A stretch of 37,440 bases of DNA from an uncultured Thermogutta sp. GTDB lineage: Bacteria; Planctomycetota; Planctomycetia; Pirellulales; Thermoguttaceae. The stretch lies in the NCBI GenBank assembly GCA_937128505.1, contig CAKZMM010000063.1, positions 1 through 37,440 on the forward strand, in the 5' to 3' direction. Under the pieces are notes generated by a model. The model searched no databases. It was given only the letters and a program-made list of their open reading frames with translations, and was not told where the DNA came from. A program made the position numbers and the translations under genes. The first letter of the stretch is position 1. Each line of letters starts with the position of its first letter. Positions 24,860 through 33,346 of the stretch are shown piece by piece.

Positions 24860-25834
24860 ATGCAATCCGCTGAGTCAAGGGATGCTGTTTTCGAACAGTT
24901 GCGGTGGCGGAAGTTTCCCGTGCTCGACCAAGGTTTTGTTTGTTTGGTCGATGTTATGGGCGACGACAAGGCCGTGGTCAGCGCTGCCCGCGTCAGTTAC
25001 GGCGAAGGCACACGAAGTGTTTCTGACGACCGCACGCTGATTCGTTATCTTATGCGTCACCGCCACACCACACCTTTCGAAATGGCGGAATTAAAATTCC
25101 TGGTCCGGGTGCCCATGGATTGTTGGCGGCAATGGATCCGGCATCGGACGGCCTCCGTCAACGAGTACAGTACCCGATATTCGATGGCGATCGATGCCGC
25201 TCAACACACCCCACCCGATGCTTGGCGGAAGCAATCCGCGAACAATCGGCAGGGGAGCGAGGGCCACCTTGACCTATCGATCGGTGAAGAACTTTCCAGG
25301 ACCGAAGCGACTTTCTTGCACGAGGCACGTCAGGTTTACGAGCAGCGGTTGAAGCTGGGTGTTGCCCGGGAACAAGCTCGCAAAGACCTCCCCCTTTCCA
25401 CCTACACGGAAGCCTACTGGAAGATCGATCTTCACAACCTTTTGCATTTCCTCGAGCTTCGGATGGACCCGTCGGCTCAATGGGAGATCCGCCAATATGC
25501 TCAGGTCATCGGCTGGAAGATCGTCGCTCCCTTATTTCCGCTGGTTTGGGAGGCTTTTGTCGACTATCGTCTCGAGGCCGTAACGCTTTCCCGGTCGGAG
25601 CAAGAGGTCATTCAGCGGCTTGCAGCTCAAGGGGCTCTCCCTGCGAGCGAGGCCCAATTTCTTGCGGCACAAGATCCCAGTTGGGTAAGCCTGAAGCAGT
25701 GTCGCGAACGCAAGGAATGTCGGCTCAAACTAATTCGGCTTGGACTGCTTCGGCCCGAGACGGACGAGGCCACCTCGACGGCGTCTGAGGCGATTTCAAA
25801 CTCAGGTTTTGCCGAGCCGAAGGAGGACGAGTGA
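24860..25834 (+). CDS. thyX: FAD-dependent thymidylate synthase ThyX
   Basis: ThyX makes dTMP from dUMP with methylenetetrahydrofolate, NADPH and FAD. The 324-residue protein carries the diagnostic RHRX7S motif, RHRTASVNEYS (Arg94 to Ser104), preceded by RHRHTTPFEMAELKF and followed by YSMAIDA and LPLSTYTEAYWKIDLHNLLHFLELR, the dUMP and FAD binding surfaces. It is longer than many ThyX proteins; residues from about 255 form a charged C-terminal extension with no known domain. Start ATG 24860 has AAGGA seven bases upstream. parA follows after 115 bases on the same strand. No thyA is seen in the window. Confidence 0.95.
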   Translation: MQSAESRDAVFEQLRWRKFPVLDQGFVCLVDVMGDDKAVVSAARVSYGEGTRSVSDDRTLIRYLMRHRHTTPFEMAELKFLVRVPMDCWRQWIRHRTASVNEYSTRYSMAIDAAQHTPPDAWRKQSANNRQGSEGHLDLSIGEELSRTEATFLHEARQVYEQRLKLGVAREQARKDLPLSTYTEAYWKIDLHNLLHFLELRMDPSAQWEIRQYAQVIGWKIVAPLFPLVWEAFVDYRLEAVTLSRSEQEVIQRLAAQGALPASEAQFLAAQDPSWVSLKQCRERKECRLKLIRLGLLRPETDEATSTASEAISNSGFAEPKEDE

Positions 25835-25877
25835 TCCTGAGCTCATGGGTGCTCAAGCGTCCCCAAGGATTGATCAG

Positions 25878-25923
25878 GCCCAAAGCGGGCAAAAATAAAC
25901 GCCCAAAGTAGGCAAAAATAAAT
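25878..25923. repeat. 23-bp tandem duplication upstream of parA
   Basis: Copies at 25878-25900 and 25901-25923 begin GCCCAAAGYRGGCAAAAATA; 20 of 23 positions match. The first copy also has a GCCC/GGGC dyad. The second ends 26 bases before the parA ATG, in the promoter or leader. Confidence 0.93.
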
Positions 25924-25949
25924 TGTATGGAGAAGGACCCCGGAGCAAA

Positions 25950-26762
25950 ATGGCTGCGACAAGGCAAATTGCCATCATCAATCAAAAGGGGGGCGTGGGC
26001 AAGACAACCACCGCCGTCAACTTGAGCGCCGCCTTGGCAGAGCGGGGACTGCGGGTTTGTCTCATCGACCTCGACCCGCAGGCTCACGCATCGCTTCATT
26101 TGGGGTGTGAACCCCAACTGGAGGGAACATCGGTCTATGATGTATTGGTGCGGGACTTGCCGCTGGAAAGCGTTCGGCGGCCGGTGGGCGAGAACCTCTG
26201 GTTAGTTCCATCGCATTTGGATCTGGCGGCAGCGGAGGTGGAGTTGGCCGGCGTCGTGGGTCGGGAGGTCATCCTTCGGGATAAACTCCGAGAAGACACT
26301 CAGCCGTTCGAATTTCTTTTTGTCGATTGCCCGCCGTCGCTTGGGATTCTGACTCTCAACGCCTTGGCTGCCGTTGAGGAGGTGTTCATTACCATGCAGC
26401 CGCATTTTCTGGCCCTCCACGGCCTGAGTAAGCTTCTCCAGACCATCGAATTGGTGGTACGGCGGCTCAATACCCGGCTGCGGGTCACCGGGATCGTGCT
26501 ATGCATGTTTGATGGGCAAACGCGACTGGCGGCCGAGGTAGGCGAAGATATTGAACGCTTTTTTCGAAGCTGCAACGAGACCTCCAAGACCCCTTGGTCC
26601 GAGGTGAGAATTTTTCAGACCCGGGTCCGCCGCAACGTCCGCTTGGCCGAAGCACCGAGTTTTGGAAAATCGATTCTCCAGTACGCCCCGGATTCCCCGG
26701 GCGCACAGGATTACCGGGCTTTGGCACAAGAGGTTTTGGAGCAGTTCGCCGGCAAGCCGTAG
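25950..26762 (+). CDS. ParA/Soj-family ATPase without a neighbouring ParB
   Basis: ParA/Soj ATPases segregate chromosomes, plasmids or protein cargo by ATP-dependent nucleoid binding. The 270-residue product has the deviant Walker A QKGGVGKTTTAVNLSAALA (Lys13 and Lys18), switch I/A' LIDLDPQAHASLHLG, Walker B FLFVDCPPSLGILTLNALAA, and the C-terminal RRNVRLAEAPSFGKSILQYA typical of chromosomal Soj. Compared with Bacillus Soj (about 253) the length is normal. Neither parB nor a parS-like site is seen here, so it may be an orphan Soj or act with a distant ParB. Start: ATG 25950 fits; the frame is open from TTG 25923. Confidence 0.92.
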   Translation: MAATRQIAIINQKGGVGKTTTAVNLSAALAERGLRVCLIDLDPQAHASLHLGCEPQLEGTSVYDVLVRDLPLESVRRPVGENLWLVPSHLDLAAAEVELAGVVGREVILRDKLREDTQPFEFLFVDCPPSLGILTLNALAAVEEVFITMQPHFLALHGLSKLLQTIELVVRRLNTRLRVTGIVLCMFDGQTRLAAEVGEDIERFFRSCNETSKTPWSEVRIFQTRVRRNVRLAEAPSFGKSILQYAPDSPGAQDYRALAQEVLEQFAGKP

Positions 26763-26904
26763 GAGTATCGGCAGCGGGGATCGCCGCTTGTCGGCCCGGG
26801 CATCCGGGCTTTACCGGCACACCGCTTCTCGGAAATGCTTTTTGAGCGGTCCTGCCCGAGTATTCCGCAGAACCTTCTCCGAGTGGCCTCCAAACCCAGC
26901 CCCA

Positions 26905-26956
26905 CTCTGCGTGAAGGTGGATGAGTCAAGATCTGCACGAAGGTTGACGAGTCAAC
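26905..26956. repeat. 26-bp tandem duplication
   Basis: Copies at 26905-26930 and 26931-26956 share TCTGC, GAAGGT and GAGTCAA; 20 of 26 positions match. A partial third copy (ATCTGC) may follow at about 26961. Confidence 0.88.
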
Positions 26957-27264
26957 ACCAATCTGCGGACCACTCCGCAGGGAGCCTTGAAAGATCCTTT
27001 TGAAATGCTTGGATGATGGTCGAGCCGCACACCCCTGAAGCCGGCGGCTTTCCCTTGGATTTTGCTCCTCTGCGCCCACCCGTATTGCTGCCCGCGCGGA
27101 GCACCCCCAAACCCCGCGTGGCTCCCTAGCATCACCTCATGAATACTTCCATTATCGCTTCCAGCACTAAAGCATTTGGCGCCGAAAACATCGGTCGATA
27201 CCCTATAATCCTCATAATCGTCCGGAATGCAAGAACCAACCTCGGGCCTTAGTTGCAACCCCGA

Positions 27265-27303
27265 GAACGACTACTGAATGAACGGCTAACGAATTAACGA
27301 CAC
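27265..27303. repeat. 15-bp degenerate tandem array
   Basis: GAACGACTACTGAAT (27265-27279), GAACGGCTAACGAAT (27280-27294; 12 of 15 match), and a partial third copy TAACGACAC. Confidence 0.75.
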
Positions 27304-27323
27304 GCTTGAGGGAGAAGCGGACC

Positions 27324-27917
27324 ATGAACATCCTGGTCGTCATCGGGCATCAACGACGCGGAAGCTTCTGTCATGCGATTGCCGAGACGGTGATGGACGA
27401 ACTTCAACGGCACGGTCATCGCGTCGTGTTCCATGACCTTTACCTGGAACAATTCGACCCCATTTTGCCCCACGAGGAAATCCCCAAAGGCGCCCCACGC
27501 CCGGAGTTTATCGAGGAGCACTGCCGGCAACTTCGTGAAGCCGACGGGATTGTCGTCATCCACCCGAACTGGTGGGGCATGCCCCCAGCGATTCTCAAAG
27601 GCTGGATTGACCGAGTCTTCTGCCAAGGGGTGGCCTACGAATTCGCTGCCGAGGGGGAGGTGATCCGCCATTTGGCCGGCAAACGAGCCCTGGTCTTCAC
27701 CACTTCGAACACTCCGCGAGACTTGGAGTTGCAACTCTTCGGCGATCCCTTAGAAAACTTGTGGCGCAATTGTGTATTCGGCTTCTGCGGGGTGGAGCAA
27801 TTTGTGCGGCGGAATTTCGAGCCGATCATTACCAGCACCCTCGAACAGCGTCAAAGCTGGCTGGAAGAAGTCCGACGAATTGTCCGCGATTGGCTCTCCC
27901 CGCCCGCGGGTTCATAA
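27324..27917 (+). CDS. flavodoxin-fold NAD(P)H:quinone oxidoreductase
   Basis: This probable FMN- or FAD-dependent two-electron quinone reductase belongs to the Flavodoxin_2 (NQO1/MdaB/KefF-like) family. The 197-residue product opens MNILVVIGHQRRGSFCHAIA, the phosphate-binding strand-loop of the fold, and contains VVIHPNWWGMPPAILKGWID, the family signature near the flavin ring, followed by RVFCQGVAYEF and LVFTTSNTP. Start: ATG 27324 with GAGGGAGAAG six bases upstream is preferred over TTG 27306. It is convergent with the HAD gene; substrate not predictable. Confidence 0.9.
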   Translation: MNILVVIGHQRRGSFCHAIAETVMDELQRHGHRVVFHDLYLEQFDPILPHEEIPKGAPRPEFIEEHCRQLREADGIVVIHPNWWGMPPAILKGWIDRVFCQGVAYEFAAEGEVIRHLAGKRALVFTTSNTPRDLELQLFGDPLENLWRNCVFGFCGVEQFVRRNFEPIITSTLEQRQSWLEEVRRIVRDWLSPPAGS

Positions 27918-28075
27918 AATTTTCGCAGTGATTTGCCTTTAAGCCATTCGGCAAAGGCCCCCTTGGCGTAAGAGGCCGTCGACAGTAAAGCCGGAGAAAA
28001 ACACCGCCCAACGGGTGCAGCCGATTGGGGGGCAGACAACCCCTGCCCCATTCTTGGTAGAACCTTTCAATCGTT

Positions 28076-28993
28076 TCACGCGCTAAGGCAGCGGAGCAAC
28101 TCATCGAAACTCCGCACCACGAGATCTGCCGGCCCGATTGGGTCCGGCGAATCCTCCGGGAGAAAAGAAACGTTGTGCTCGTCAATCGCCAGTAGCGCCG
28201 TCCGAAAACCCACGCTGTGAGCGGGCACCATATCGTGCCGAACATCGTTGCCCACGTGGAGTACCTCCGAAGGGTCAAAGCCCAGGGTCGCTACTTTTGT
28301 GCGAGCCCGCTCATAGAGGCCGGTGCCCGGCTTAGCGCATCCGTGCTCGTAAGAAAAGAACAGCAACTCGGGCGAAAATCCTAACTCTTCCAAACTGCTC
28401 CGCAAAAATGCTGGGAAAAGCAACCGCACATAGAACTGGGCATTGCTAATAATACCAAGCCGGAGTCCTTTGCTCCGCAATCGACTCAGTGCATCCAAGA
28501 CGCCAGGCGAGGGCCAAACCGGATTGACTCGAGCCTCGAACTCGACCACCAGACGGTGCCAAAAATGCGATTGGTCTTGCCTCGAACAAGGCACACGGCG
28601 AATGATGTCGGCTTCCTCGAGCAGGCCCACGTACTTTTTCCAAACCTCCACAATATCGATCTCAGGATATTCGACCCCCTCCTCGCGCCGCTTTTGTTGA
28701 GCATCTGCCACCAAACCGCAGAAAACACTCCAATCCAATTTCCCAAGGTCGGAAGGCGGCAAACCCACAGCTTCGAGGGCCCGCTCAAGGGCCACGAGCG
28801 GTTCGTGTTCACGCGGTGATTGGGAAAAGTGCCGAGTTCCTAAAAACAGGGTCCCGTAAACGTCGAAAAACACGACTTTGACTTCCCGCAAGACTCCAAG
28901 CCGCGTTGGACTAGAAATCGGGCGGAATACCCCCGGTTGTGAAAGCCGTGCGAAAATCTCGGCTAACTGTTGATCTTCCTCAAAAATCATCAT
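28076..28993 (-). CDS. HAD-superfamily hydrolase with a haloacid-dehalogenase-type motif I
   Basis: The product is likely a cytoplasmic phosphatase or dehalogenase-like enzyme of 305 residues. Motif I is FFDVYGTLF (nucleophile Asp44); the DxYGT form, with Tyr where phosphatases usually have the second Asp, is typical of L-2-haloacid dehalogenases. Motif II is LGIISNAQF, motif III Lys in GCAKPGTGLYERA, and motif IV EVLHVGNDVRHDMVPAHSVGF. A helical cap lies between about 60 and 170. The N-terminal 37 residues (MMIFEEDQQLAEIFARL) precede the fold and are unusual. It converges on the quinone reductase gene. Substrate unknown. Confidence 0.88.
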   Translation of the reverse strand: MMIFEEDQQLAEIFARLSQPGVFRPISSPTRLGVLREVKVVFFDVYGTLFLGTRHFSQSPREHEPLVALERALEAVGLPPSDLGKLDWSVFCGLVADAQQKRREEGVEYPEIDIVEVWKKYVGLLEEADIIRRVPCSRQDQSHFWHRLVVEFEARVNPVWPSPGVLDALSRLRSKGLRLGIISNAQFYVRLLFPAFLRSSLEELGFSPELLFFSYEHGCAKPGTGLYERARTKVATLGFDPSEVLHVGNDVRHDMVPAHSVGFRTALLAIDEHNVSFLPEDSPDPIGPADLVVRSFDELLRCLSA

Positions 28994-29582
28994 TTATCAC
29001 ATGCCGGCGACTGATGCACTCATAACCGACGCCATCACGCCGATGAATTTTCAGATAGTCGTTGTATCTTGCAACTTTCCCCGGTATTGCCCGAAGTGGG
29101 TTGATTCTTAATTTCTCAGCGAAAAGCGGTGGCCTAATCGCGGAGAATGAATCCCTTGGCTCAGCGGATTGCTGTGACAGCATTCGGCATCGGTCATGTC
29201 TTGCGAGAAAAAACTCCCTTTTACTGAATATACTTACGTACACTATGTCCGATTTTTTTCTGCCACCGCTCCGCTAAAGCTCGAAGCTCTTTTTCCCACC
29301 CGAAACCGAACTAGGTTCGGCAAGAATAAAAAGATAACCATCCCCTCCGAGTGTATCCCGTCCACGACGCGAAGGAATGGGCCGAATGCCTATCCGCCCG
29401 GTTCATTCCGATCCTTACACTGTTCAAGGCTCCACAAACCTCCTCGTGCCGTATTCGTGCGCCGAGATTGCATTTGGACCTTATTGCGTTTGAGAGACCT
29501 GCGCCGCGTGGCTCTAAATCGTACCGCCATGCACCATCTTGGATCGTTGTGAGAGAACCACCGCTGCGCGTTTGAAAGGCAA

Positions 29583-29610
29583 TTCCTCGCAGCGGCTTCC
29601 TCGCAGCGGC
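29583..29610. repeat. exact 14-bp tandem duplication
   Basis: TTCCTCGCAGCGGC at 29583-29596 and 29597-29610. A related GCAGCAGCGGCGAGG follows at about 29662. Confidence 0.95.
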
Positions 29611-29627
29611 GAAGAATCGTTATTATC

Positions 29628-29643
29628 TTGAATGATCATTCAA
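29628..29643. promoter_or_regulatory. perfect 16-bp palindrome, operator-like
   Basis: TTGAATGATCATTCAA is its own complement. Its TGAATGA/TCATTCA half-sites resemble operators of TetR-family regulators of fatty-acid metabolism (Bacillus FadR type), with shorter spacing. No gene starts close by; the nearest starts are 28993 (minus) and 30384 (plus). Confidence 0.5.
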
Positions 29644-30286
29644 AAGGAATAGGCAACTCCCCGCAGCAGCGGCGAGGAATCCCTGAAAAGCACAAGGCAT
29701 ACCCCCATTTTTTTCAGATGGAAGGCCTAAGTTGTTTCGGAGCTTACCGATCCCATATCCGGAGCGCTCGCACGAAGCGGACAAATCTCCCGAAAAGTTC
29801 TCCGGAAAGGTGCGTGCCGGTAGACCTTATCCGCTCGATGTGTTTCCGCATCCGAAGTTCAAGACCGGCGCTTTCATTTCTCGGGACCTACTCTTACAAA
29901 TTGCCAAAAGTTACGCACTCTACCTCAAACGGTATGAGTCGCCCGGAAAACGCTACGAGTTTACACCACAACATCAAAAGATCGTAACCGGGCGCCCATC
30001 CTTAACGTACAATTTGGCTCGGAGGAATCCCGGACTTAAACTAACAATGGGAGCATGTGAGTAAAAATTTACTTCCTGCAACCGGTCTGGGCACAAGTTC
30101 TCAAAGAGGCGAAGGAAGTACAATCTGGTCGATCCGCCCGAAAGGCAAACGCATCGCTCCCCGTTGCGCTTCTATAAATTGCGTAAACTAAGAATTTTAG
30201 GAAACCCACATAAAACTGAGAAGTATTTTTGGACACAGGTGATTCCAAGTTCGTAGCCGTCGGGTTGAGGGCCGTTATTGTACGCT

Positions 30287-30342
30287 CTCATGTCAAAATG
30301 CGGACTCCCGTATTCTCAAATCAAAATGCGGACTCCTGCGAT
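30287..30342. repeat. 28-bp tandem duplication before the HEAT-like protein gene
   Basis: Copies at 30287-30314 and 30315-30342 share the exact 16-mer TCAAAATGCGGACTCC; 22 of 28 positions match. The array ends 41 bases before ATG 30384, over or near its promoter. Confidence 0.93.
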
Positions 30343-30383
30343 GGAGGCAATCTAAATTAAAAAAAATTGCAAGTTAGTTGTCT

Positions 30384-31625
30384 ATGATTACCAAGAAAAT
30401 AATAAATCGGCTCGGCGTTTCCCGCATCATTCAAAGGTTGGTCGTACTCTATGCCCCAGCATTTGTTGCCGTTTTCGCCGAAATAAGTGTAGCAGCGGAC
30501 GTCTTTCACCTGGCCAGCGGTGCCACGATCACCGGGCAGTGGCTTAACCGGGAGCAGATACCGCGGCAAAATTACGAGATCCGCCTGGAAAACGGAGTCG
30601 AAATTTCGCTTCCCAAAGAATCGGTTCGGGAAGTCAAAACGATCCGCGATGAAAAGCTGGAATACGAACGTATCCGCCCGGGATACCCGGATACCGTAGA
30701 AGGGCACTGGCAGCTTGCCAATTGGTGCCGAGAAAAAAACCTGTTGTCAGAAAGAGAAGTGCATCTTCGACGCATTCTCGAGCTTGATCCCAATCACCAA
30801 GAGGCCCGGCGGCTTTTGGGGTACATGCATGTCGAGGGTGAGTGGACCACCCGCGAAGAGCTGATGAAGGCCGACGGTTATGTGCTTTTCGGCGGCCGGT
30901 GGATGCTTCCCCAGGCCGTCCGGCTGTTGGAGCAGGAAAAGAAGATCAAAGCGGCCCAAGGCGAATGGAAACAAAAGCTGAATCGCTGGCAAAGCTGGCT
31001 GGACAGCAGCCGCGTCGGCTTGGCGAAGGAGCAGCTTCAGCAAATTAACGATCCGTTTGCCGTGGAGGCCCTCCTCGATGCGTTGAAATCCGAACGCCGC
31101 GATTGGGTGCGAATCCTTTACATCGATGCTTTGGCCCGGATCGGTACGGTGCGGGCTCAACAAGCGCTGGCTCAATGGAGTTTGGCCGATCCGGTGGAAG
31201 AGGTTCGTCTTAGCTGCTTGGATCACCTCAAACAAAAACGTAATCCCGCGGTCGTCGACTTCTTTATTGGTAAATTGCGGAGTTCGGATAATGTCGAGGT
31301 CAACCGTGCCGCCGTCGCGTTACGGCACTTGGGTGACAGGTCGGCGATCGGCCCACTGATCGAAGCCTTGGTAACGACCCACCGATTTAAGATTCAGGAG
31401 GGCAACCCGGGTCAAATCACGACAAGTTTTGGGACGGGGGGAACAGGGCTCTCCATGGGCGGGGGAACCAAAATAGTCACCCGCAGTTTTCAAAACCGCG
31501 AGGTCCTCGATGCTTTGGTCGCCCTGACGGGAGGGACAAACTTCTCCTTCGATGTGCCACGATGGCGAGCATGGTATGCCTCGCAGCGACGGGCAGAAAT
31601 GACGCTAAACCCTCGGCGGGATTGA
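30384..31625 (+). CDS. secreted HEAT-like repeat protein of planctomycete type
   Basis: The 413-residue protein has a signal peptide (MITKKIINRLGVS, hydrophobic to about 37, cleavage likely after SVAA) and so is exported. A small beta region (FHLASGATITGQWLNREQIP, residues about 41-85) precedes a helical segment with the pattern DPNHQEARRLLGYMHVEGEW, then TTREELMKADGYVLFGGRWM, close to a pattern in the protein at 6463. Helical HEAT-like repeats follow from about 220 to 330 (AVEALLDALKSERRDWVRIL, VRLSCLDHLKQKRNPAVVDF, VNRAAVALRHLGDRSAIGPL), which usually bind other proteins. A Gly/Thr-rich loop lies at about 345-365. Start: ATG 30384 over TTG 30378. No catalytic residues seen; role unknown. 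Confidence 0.82.
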   Translation: MITKKIINRLGVSRIIQRLVVLYAPAFVAVFAEISVAADVFHLASGATITGQWLNREQIPRQNYEIRLENGVEISLPKESVREVKTIRDEKLEYERIRPGYPDTVEGHWQLANWCREKNLLSEREVHLRRILELDPNHQEARRLLGYMHVEGEWTTREELMKADGYVLFGGRWMLPQAVRLLEQEKKIKAAQGEWKQKLNRWQSWLDSSRVGLAKEQLQQINDPFAVEALLDALKSERRDWVRILYIDALARIGTVRAQQALAQWSLADPVEEVRLSCLDHLKQKRNPAVVDFFIGKLRSSDNVEVNRAAVALRHLGDRSAIGPLIEALVTTHRFKIQEGNPGQITTSFGTGGTGLSMGGGTKIVTRSFQNREVLDALVALTGGTNFSFDVPRWRAWYASQRRAEMTLNPRRD

Positions 31626-32035
31626 AGCTGCTCTAAGAAAGAGCGTAGCCCCCCATCTCAGAAGCCGAGCATCCTCGATGAAGAAGAAGGATTTCCCGGA
31701 AGGTAGACCTTTGCCCCCCGCACATTTGGCGTAAAACTTGCAGGAAGCCCGGCGTTTCGCGGCAAAATCCGCCGCCCAAAGTATACTCTTCCGTGCTTGC
31801 TCCAGGATTGAAGAAGCTTCGCTCTCGCTCTCCCTCGAGATTAAAGGAGCCCCACCGGGAAGTGTACCGGTTTTGCCGCGAATTTCTTTGGCCTTCGGGG
31901 TATATTAGCCGGCAGGCCAACCGGCTAGATGAATTGCGATTTTTCGGCGAGGGAAGTCGCCTCTTCCGCGGTACGCCGCTTTCTTCAGGGGCTCAGCGAC
32001 TTCCTCCATGGCACGCCGCGCTACAGACCCAAGCG
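31626..32035. other. intergenic stretch between convergent genes
   Basis: No gene and no clear intrinsic terminator seen. A weak direct repeat (about 31956-31979 and 31996-32019, sharing ACGCCGC) is present but only two thirds identical. Confidence 0.5.
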
Positions 32036-33319
32036 CTACCCCGTGAACCGGCTTGCAATCAGCGTGATATTTTGTCCACCAAAGCCGAAGCTATTACTCA
32101 AAGTATGGGTACAATGCACTTCTCGGGCTTGATTGGGGACATAATCCAAATCGCAATCCGGATCCGGCGTCTCGTAATTAATGGTGGGGGGCAGCACGTT
32201 ATCCCGAATTGCCAGGAGGCAGAAAATGAGCTCGACAACCCCGGCTGCCGCGATCAAATGCCCCAGCATGCTTTTGGTGCTCGAAACGGGAATCTTGTAA
32301 GCCTGCGGACCAAAAACACGCTTGATCGCCAGCGTTTCAACCCGATCATTCACCGCCGTGCTGGTGCCGTGCGCGTTGATATAATCGATTTGGTCCAGAT
32401 TCAGTCCCGCATCCGCCAGCGCCATTTTCATGCAGCTGATCGCGCCGCGGCCTTCGGGGTGGGTATCCGTGATGCGGAACGCATCGGCGGTAGAGCCGTA
32501 GCCGGTAATCTCCCCGTAGATCCGCGCCCCACGCCGGCGGGCATGCTCCAATTCTTCCAGCACAACCATCCCCGCGCCTTCACCGAGGACAAAGCCGTCG
32601 CGGTTGCGATCAAATGGTCGCGAAGCTTTCTGCGGATTCTCGTTGTAAGTGCTCAGTGCCGTCAGCAGGTTAAAGCCGGTGACTCCGAAAGGGTGGATCA
32701 TCGTATGGGTACCGCCGGAGAGCATGATGTCAGCCTCGTCGCGGCGAATGATCTCCACGGCCTCCCCGATCGCTTGGCTACTGGCTGCGCAGGCGGTCAA
32801 GCAATTGATGTTCGGCCCTTGGGCATCAAAAAGACTGGCCACATGCCCTGCCGGCATGTTGGGTTCTTGCTCCAGCTCGGCCAGCGGGTTCAAAATCTCC
32901 AGCCCTTTCTGCGTAAAGCGGACAATATCGAATTTCTCTCCGCTTAGCCCGGCAACCATCATTTCCGTATAGCGATCGAAGTCTTGCTGCCCCTCGCCGC
33001 TGCCAAGGTAAACCCCAAAACGGGTCGGGTCGATTCTCCCCAAATCCAGTCCTGAATCGCTCACTGCCTTTTTTGCCGCCCCAATGGCAAAGTGAGTGTG
33101 ACGCCCTTGGAATTTCCACGCCTGCGGATCCTCGCCCACATCGGACAGGTCCCAATTTTGGACCTCGGCGGCAATTTTCGTGGGGAAATTGCTGGCGTCA
33201 AAAAGCGTGATATATCCAACCCCCGATTCGCCACGCAGTAGGCGCTGCCAAACCGTCTCTAGCTCAGCGCCTAAAGGCGTGACAAGTCCCATACCGGTAA
33301 CAACTACTCGACGCCGCAT
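32036..33319 (-). CDS. fabF: FabF-like beta-ketoacyl-ACP synthase II
   Basis: It condenses malonyl-ACP with acyl-ACP, the chain-lengthening step of type II fatty-acid or polyketide-like synthesis. The 427-residue product has an intact Cys-His-His set with Lys: TACAASSQ (Cys177), INAHGTSTAVND (His317), SSTKSMLGHLIAAAG (Lys349, His354), plus VVVTGMGLVTPLG at the start and SNSFGFGGQN at the end. It is slightly longer than E. coli FabF (413). An added segment before the active site (LEILNPLAELEQEPNMPAGH) may reshape the acyl pocket. Start: ATG 33319 with GGGAGGAG 11 bases upstream; the frame is open to 33340. It starts 27 bases after the dehydratase stop, implying one operon. Confidence 0.93.
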   Translation of the reverse strand: MRRRVVVTGMGLVTPLGAELETVWQRLLRGESGVGYITLFDASNFPTKIAAEVQNWDLSDVGEDPQAWKFQGRHTHFAIGAAKKAVSDSGLDLGRIDPTRFGVYLGSGEGQQDFDRYTEMMVAGLSGEKFDIVRFTQKGLEILNPLAELEQEPNMPAGHVASLFDAQGPNINCLTACAASSQAIGEAVEIIRRDEADIMLSGGTHTMIHPFGVTGFNLLTALSTYNENPQKASRPFDRNRDGFVLGEGAGMVVLEELEHARRRGARIYGEITGYGSTADAFRITDTHPEGRGAISCMKMALADAGLNLDQIDYINAHGTSTAVNDRVETLAIKRVFGPQAYKIPVSSTKSMLGHLIAAAGVVELIFCLLAIRDNVLPPTINYETPDPDCDLDYVPNQAREVHCTHTLSNSFGFGGQNITLIASRFTG

Positions 33320-33346
33320 CAACTGATCAGCTCCTCCCAAAATCGC

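Larger units (their letters stand above)
26763..27323. other. 561-bp intergenic stretch
   Basis: No gene seen. It contains tandem duplications at 26905 (period 26) and 27265 (period 15); the second runs up to the ribosome binding site of the next gene. Confidence 0.6.
28994..30383. other. 1.4-kb gene-free stretch between divergent genes
   Basis: I find no convincing gene. Frames of 110-119 residues at 29628-30064 have no family resemblance and two overlapping frames are open at once, which argues against coding. It contains a 14-bp duplication (29583), a perfect 16-bp palindrome (29628) and a 28-bp duplication (30287). Confidence 0.55.

Noticed and set aside
25835-25949. parS centromere site near parA
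   Set aside because: No sequence close to the TGTTTCACGTGAAACA consensus is present; only the 23-bp duplicated box is seen.
27932-27955. TTTGCC/GGCAAA dyad between the convergent quinone reductase and HAD genes as a bidirectional terminator
   Set aside because: The stem is only six pairs with a 12-nt loop and no T run on either strand.
29628-30064. Two overlapping plus-strand frames of about 110-119 residues in the 1.4-kb gap
   Set aside because: Both are open over the same bases in different frames, neither has a Shine-Dalgarno site or recognisable motif, and composition differs from the real genes here. A decayed gene cannot be excluded.
31956-32019. Direct repeat of about 24 bp in the convergent gap
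   Set aside because: Only about 16 of 24 positions match and the copies are not adjacent, which is too weak to list beside the other duplications.
31793-32947. 384-residue open frame on the plus strand
   Set aside because: It is antisense to fabF, whose full active-site set is clear; the plus-strand frame has no family features and crosses the fabF stop.
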